Of a stretch of DNA of 41,554 bases, positions 38,506-41,554 are shown piece by piece (within the stretch, counting starts at the first letter, position 1; every line of letters starts with the position of its first letter). The stretch is from CAZXSK01 sp964642855 (GTDB lineage Bacteria; Planctomycetota; Phycisphaerae; SM23-33): NCBI GenBank assembly GCA_964642855.1, contig CAZXSK010000037.1, forward strand, positions 1-41,554. The letters run 5' to 3'. The notes beneath the pieces are model-generated. The model saw nothing but the letters and a program-made list of their open reading frames with translations, ran no database searches and was not told the origin of the DNA. Position numbers and translations under genes: made by a program.

Positions 38506-40875
38506 TCACCGGCCCGTCTCCGCGCGACGCTTGAGCAGCCTGCGGACCGCGGCGATCAGGTCCGACGGATCGAACGGCTTGGACAGCAGGTTCTCGATCG
38601 ACTCGTCCAGCCCGCGCTTGCTGAGGGCGTCGCCCACGTAGCCGCTGATGTACAGCACCTCCGTGCCCGGCCGGGCCTTGCGAAGATAGTGGGCCAGCTC
38701 CACGCCGCTGACGTCGGGCATGACCACATCGGTCACCAGCAGGTCGATCTCGCCGTCGCGATCGTCAGCCAACCGCAGCGCTTCCCGGCCGCCCGGGGCC
38801 TCCAGAACCTCGTACCCCTCGTCCCGCAGGATCCGCACCAGGATCTGCCGCACGGCCTGGGAGTCTTCCGCCACCAGGATCGTGCCCTTCGTCCACGCCG
38901 GGCCCGCCTCCCGCTCTGCCGGAGGGGCCTGCGTTTCCTGCCTCGCCCCAGCCTCGGTAGCCGTGACCACAGGCAGGAAAATCTCGAACGTCGCGCCCCG
39001 GCCGGGCTCGCTCGCCACGCGAATGTACCCGCCGCTCTGGCGAACAAACCCATACGCAGCCGACAGCCCGAGCCCCGAACCTTTGCCCACCGGCTTGGTC
39101 GTGAAGAACGGCTCGAAAATCTGCCGCAGCGTCTCCTCGTCCATCCCGCAGCCGGTGTCGGAAATCCGCAGGCGGACGTAATCGCCGGGCATCGCCTCGG
39201 GCAACTGCGCCGCAGCCTGCACGTCCAGGTGCGCCGCCGAGGTGGCGATGGTCATCTCCCCGCCGCGGGGCATCGCGTCGCGCGCGTTGGCTGCGAGATT
39301 GATGATCGTCTGCTCCAGGTGCGTCTCGTCGATGGTCACCGCCGGCAGATCTTCCGCCAGGTCCATCGTCAGCGTGATGTCCTCGCCGAGCATCCGCGTC
39401 AGCGGGTCGGCCATCGACTCCAGCGTCCGGCTGACGTTCACGCTCTCGGGGTGCAGCGCCTGCCGCCGACTGAATACCAGCAGCTCGCGCGTCAGGCTCG
39501 CCGCCTGGGACGTCGCAGCCTGGATCTCCCGGATGGGCAGCTCCAGCTCCGGGCGGTTGGGCACCTCCCGCAAAAGCAGGTCGCAGTAGCCCTTGACGAT
39601 CGTGAGCTGGTTGTTGAAGTCGTGGGCGATCCCACCGGCAAGCCGGCCGATTGCTTCCATCTTCGCCTCGTCGCGAATCTGCCCCGCCTTGCGTCGCATC
39701 TCGGTCACGTCGTGGCCGATCAGCAGCAACCCGACAGCCCGGCCGTCCAGGTCGCTGAGGCACGAGACGTACCACTGCATCGACACCTGCCGACCCGACT
39801 TGCACATCACCCGGCCTTCGAGCCCGACGGTCGGCCGGCCTTCGATGACCGACGCAAACGCCTCGCGGACGCTTTTCCGCTCGTCCGATTCGATGAACGT
39901 CTCCAGCCAGTCCTTGCCCAGCACCTCGCTGTCGTCGTAGCCGGTCAGCTCGCGTGCGAAGCGGTTGAACCGAAGGATTCTTCCGCTGAGGCCCAGCACC
40001 GCGACCACCGCGTGGGCTGTCTCCACCAGCTTGCTGGCGAAGTCCCGCTCGCGACGCAACGCCTCCAGCGCGAGCTTCTCGTCGGTGACGTCGGCCAACA
40101 CGCACTCGACCGATTCGTCGTACTCGTCCGCCTGCGCCCGGGCCCACAACCTGCCCCACGCCAGCGTCCCGTCACGCCGGAAATACTCAACGTCCCACCC
40201 GGCGATCTCGCCGTCGGTCTGCACCGACTCCAGCACCTTCTCGTTCATCGCCGGGTCCACGCAGTGCAGCCAGGGCACCCGATGGCTGTCGATGTCCGCC
40301 TCGCTGTCGTAGCCCAGCATCTGCGCCAGCTGGTCGTTGGCATCGATCAGCGAACCATCCTCCGTCCGCGATCGGAAGTATCCCACGTGGGCGCTGTCGA
40401 ACAGGCTTCGGTACTGCGTGCGGGCTTCGTCGAGATCCTCCTCGCGCGTCCGCTGGGTGGTGATGTCCCGCAACAGCGAGGCCGTCAGCACCCGCTCGCC
40501 CTGCCGGACCGCCGCAGCGGTCTGCTCGATCGCAACCGGCTCGCCGTCGCCACGCAGATGCACCGTCTCGACCTGAAACGGTTCGCCCATCGCGACGCTG
40601 CGCTGGGCACATTCGGCGAAGTGATGATACTCGGGGTCCACGCGGTCCAGCACGTTCCGCCCGACCAACTCCGATCGGTCCATGCCGTACAGCTCGCATG
40701 CAGCTGCGTTGACCTCGACGATCGTACCGTCGCTGCGCGAAATCACCGCCGCCACGGGCATGCTCTCGAACATGCCGTGATACATAGCCGCACCTTCGGT
40801 ATCCGCGTCGGCTGCATACTCCCCCGAAGCGGAATCCCCAGACGCACGATTGTCCTTCCAGTGGGTCGGACCCAT
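38506..40875 (-). CDS. Soluble hybrid histidine kinase with three PAS domains and a C-terminal receiver
   Basis: A 789-residue sensor without membrane segments, so a cytoplasmic signal is expected. Domains in order: PAS1 (about 30-139), PAS2 (155-268), PAS3 (278-394), HisKA with the phospho-accepting His418 in GGIAHDFNN, HATPase with the N-box NLAANARDAM, DTGCGMD and GKGSGLGLS, then a receiver (about 664-785) with acidic residues in LVAEDSQ and the phospho-acceptor Asp716 in LVTDVVMPD. The frame is open to 41523, but the ATG at 40875 is chosen because GGGAGGG lies 9 bp before it and upstream sequence is repetitive. No response-regulator gene is adjacent, so its output partner is unknown. Confidence 0.88.
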   Translation of the reverse strand: MGPTHWKDNRASGDSASGEYAADADTEGAAMYHGMFESMPVAAVISRSDGTIVEVNAAACELYGMDRSELVGRNVLDRVDPEYHHFAECAQRSVAMGEPFQVETVHLRGDGEPVAIEQTAAAVRQGERVLTASLLRDITTQRTREEDLDEARTQYRSLFDSAHVGYFRSRTEDGSLIDANDQLAQMLGYDSEADIDSHRVPWLHCVDPAMNEKVLESVQTDGEIAGWDVEYFRRDGTLAWGRLWARAQADEYDESVECVLADVTDEKLALEALRRERDFASKLVETAHAVVAVLGLSGRILRFNRFARELTGYDDSEVLGKDWLETFIESDERKSVREAFASVIEGRPTVGLEGRVMCKSGRQVSMQWYVSCLSDLDGRAVGLLLIGHDVTEMRRKAGQIRDEAKMEAIGRLAGGIAHDFNNQLTIVKGYCDLLLREVPNRPELELPIREIQAATSQAASLTRELLVFSRRQALHPESVNVSRTLESMADPLTRMLGEDITLTMDLAEDLPAVTIDETHLEQTIINLAANARDAMPRGGEMTIATSAAHLDVQAAAQLPEAMPGDYVRLRISDTGCGMDEETLRQIFEPFFTTKPVGKGSGLGLSAAYGFVRQSGGYIRVASEPGRGATFEIFLPVVTATEAGARQETQAPPAEREAGPAWTKGTILVAEDSQAVRQILVRILRDEGYEVLEAPGGREALRLADDRDGEIDLLVTDVVMPDVSGVELAHYLRKARPGTEVLYISGYVGDALSKRGLDESIENLLSKPFDPSDLIAAVRRLLKRRAETGR

Positions 40876-41059
40876 CAGGGAATGCCCTCCCAGACTCTCC
40901 CGCTGCATCGTCTGGCCCCATCTGCAGCGGGCATCTGTCGACCGCCAACCTACCACAGGCCCGGCAGTTCCCCAAGCGCAAAACCGCGATCGCCGACCAA
41001 TCCGGCCAGCTCGCGCTGTCGCCATTTCCAATGCCTCTGAACATAAATACGGATGTAAG
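40876..41059. other. Leader and upstream spacer of the histidine kinase gene
   Basis: No gene is seen. From about 41035 to 41095 the sequence becomes markedly AT-rich, consistent with the promoter of the minus-strand kinase, but I cannot assign clear -35/-10 hexamers. Confidence 0.35.
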
Positions 41060-41083
41060 TGTCTTTGCATTATGTCTTTGCAT
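41060..41083. repeat. Two direct 11-bp repeats, period 13 bp
   Basis: TGTCTTTGCAT occurs at 41060-41070 and again at 41073-41083, in the AT-rich stretch upstream of the histidine kinase. The arrangement resembles paired sites for an OmpR/PhoB-type regulator. Confidence 0.55.
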
Positions 41084-41153
41084 TCATATACGCCGAGCGA
41101 AATCTGTTCAGGGCTGGCAAGCATTGGCCACAGCCGGCCGTGGCGGTACCCAG

Positions 41154-41213
41154 CCGGCAGGAATCGGCAAACGCCGGCAAGGGCCGGCAAGATCCGGCAA
41201 GCGCCGGCAAGAA
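41154..41213. repeat. 10-bp tandem repeat, about six units
   Basis: Six consecutive 10-bp units of the form CCGGCAAGnn (the first two slightly diverged), flanked on both sides by CGGTACC. Related copies (GCTGGCAAGC) lie just to the left. The period is not a multiple of three, so it is unlikely to be coding. Confidence 0.75.
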
Positions 41214-41242
41214 CGGTACCGTTCCGTGCAGGATACCCAGAC

Positions 41243-41340
41243 ACGCGCTCGATGTCCTGAAACTCGTTCGGCGTCCTGGCAACGCGCTCGACATCCTGAA
41301 ACTCGTTCGCCGCCCCGACCCATTCGACTTCATGAAACAA
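41243..41340. repeat. 39-bp tandem repeat, two copies plus a degenerate third
   Basis: Copy 1 (41243-41281) and copy 2 (41282-41320) share ACGCGCTCGA, TCCTGAAACTCGTTCG and CG with few changes; a third, partial copy (TTCGACTTCATGAAAC) follows at 41323. The period is 13 codons. On the minus strand the copies read NEFQDVERV and NEFQDIERV, but no start codon or ribosome-binding site supports a gene. Confidence 0.7.
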
Positions 41341-41363
41341 AGCCCACCGACTTTGTCGGTGGG
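41334..41363 (-). terminator. Intrinsic terminator of a minus-strand transcript entering from the right
   Basis: CCCACCGAC (41343-41351) and GTCGGTGGG (41355-41363) form a perfect 9-bp stem with a 3-nt loop. On the minus strand it is followed by CTTTGTTTC, so it ends a transcript that begins beyond the window or within 41364-41554. Confidence 0.65.
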
Positions 41364-41554
41364 AGAGTCCTGCTCGGGGACGACTCCAATCGCTCGGCGC
41401 CCTTCTTCTCGTCGGACTCTGGTATTCGGTTGTCAAAGAGCGATGAGGACTTGTCCGGGATCCTGATTCCCGGTCGGCACCGACGGGCGTACCATTGGTG
41501 CCTCGCTCCGATGGACGAACCACGAGAGACCCGCACTGTGCCTCTCTCCATTCG
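41364..41554 (-). other. Structured, non-coding 3' region of an unseen minus-strand transcript
   Basis: No supported gene. On the minus strand several hairpins can form in a row: GGCACC with GGTGCC, CCGGGA with TCCCGG, and GAGTC with GACTC just before the terminator. CGCTCTTTGACA (41442-41431) matches the rRNA-leader boxA consensus at 10 of 12 positions. It could be the end of an RNA gene, or a leader or repeat element; I do not recognise the family. Confidence 0.35.

Noticed and set aside
41154..41340. CRISPR array
   Set aside because: The units are contiguous 10-bp and 39-bp repeats without unique spacers, and no cas gene is present.
40876..41523. A 216-residue N-terminal extension of the histidine kinase
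   Set aside because: The frame is open but crosses both tandem repeats and a terminator-like hairpin; a good ribosome-binding site precedes the ATG at 40875.
41364..41554. rRNA operon leader
   Set aside because: A boxA-like element is present, but no 16S, 23S, 5S or tRNA sequence follows in the transcription direction inside the window.
1..41554. tRNA genes, insertion sequences, prophage or defence systems
   Set aside because: I found no cloverleaf sequence, transposase, integrase, phage structural gene, restriction or toxin-antitoxin gene on either strand.

Overview
This is a 41.5 kb high-GC bacterial window with one 100-N scaffold gap. It carries about 36 protein-coding genes, almost all housekeeping, envelope or catabolic. 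The gene set points to Planctomycetota, most likely a Phycisphaerae-like lineage: a TIGR03790-family protein, DUF2330 protein, many small lipoproteins, a symporter with a small accessory peptide followed by an AlgE-like porin, csrA, PilT and an ECF sigma factor paired with a coiled-coil membrane protein. That placement is inference from gene content; there is no rRNA or tRNA to anchor it.

Layout. 1-2309: the 3' end of an unknown gene, a 66-codon remnant of a GH65 glycosidase/phosphorylase, a metal-type ABC ATPase and permease, and a small lipoprotein with its own promoter. 2404-6114: an MFS-type transporter, then coaD and nadD tail to tail with a candidate minus-strand small RNA between them, then hisF. 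6131-10282: pilT, a membrane-anchored GspE/PilB-like protein whose ATPase motifs are destroyed, and a CvpA-like membrane protein, apparently one operon. 10401-15125: an esterase lipoprotein, a TIGR03790 protein, and a GT2 glycosyltransferase overlapping a GHMP sugar kinase. 15159-17920 (minus): ECF sigma factor, single-pass coiled-coil protein (probable anti-sigma) and TPR lipoprotein. 18053-24917: DUF2330 protein, lipoprotein, mtnA, ceramidase-like hydrolase, csrA, an HD-GYP protein and a CBS-pair protein. 25014-28477: a hairpin-bearing spacer, a truncated Cys-rich gene, the gap, a secreted HEAT-like protein with an embedded pseudo-receiver domain, and an HD phosphohydrolase. 28741-32533: small symporter accessory peptide, SSS symporter with a large insertion, and an outer-membrane porin. 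32776-38498: thioesterase, iorA, iorB, paaK-like ligase, tandem ACT protein and a second paaK-like ligase, a coherent arylpyruvate/aryl-CoA module. 38506-40875 (minus): soluble triple-PAS hybrid histidine kinase. 40876-41554: gene-free, repeat-rich sequence ending in a minus-strand terminator and structured sequence that runs out of the window.

The most interesting signal is the candidate small RNA at about 4366-4447 (minus). It has a sigma-70-type promoter with a dyad in its spacer, a 7-bp hairpin, and a 10-bp intrinsic terminator. Both hairpin loops are C/U-rich and complementary to Shine-Dalgarno sequence, as in SD-pairing regulatory RNAs known from other phyla. The second is the catalytically dead secretion ATPase next to an intact PilT.
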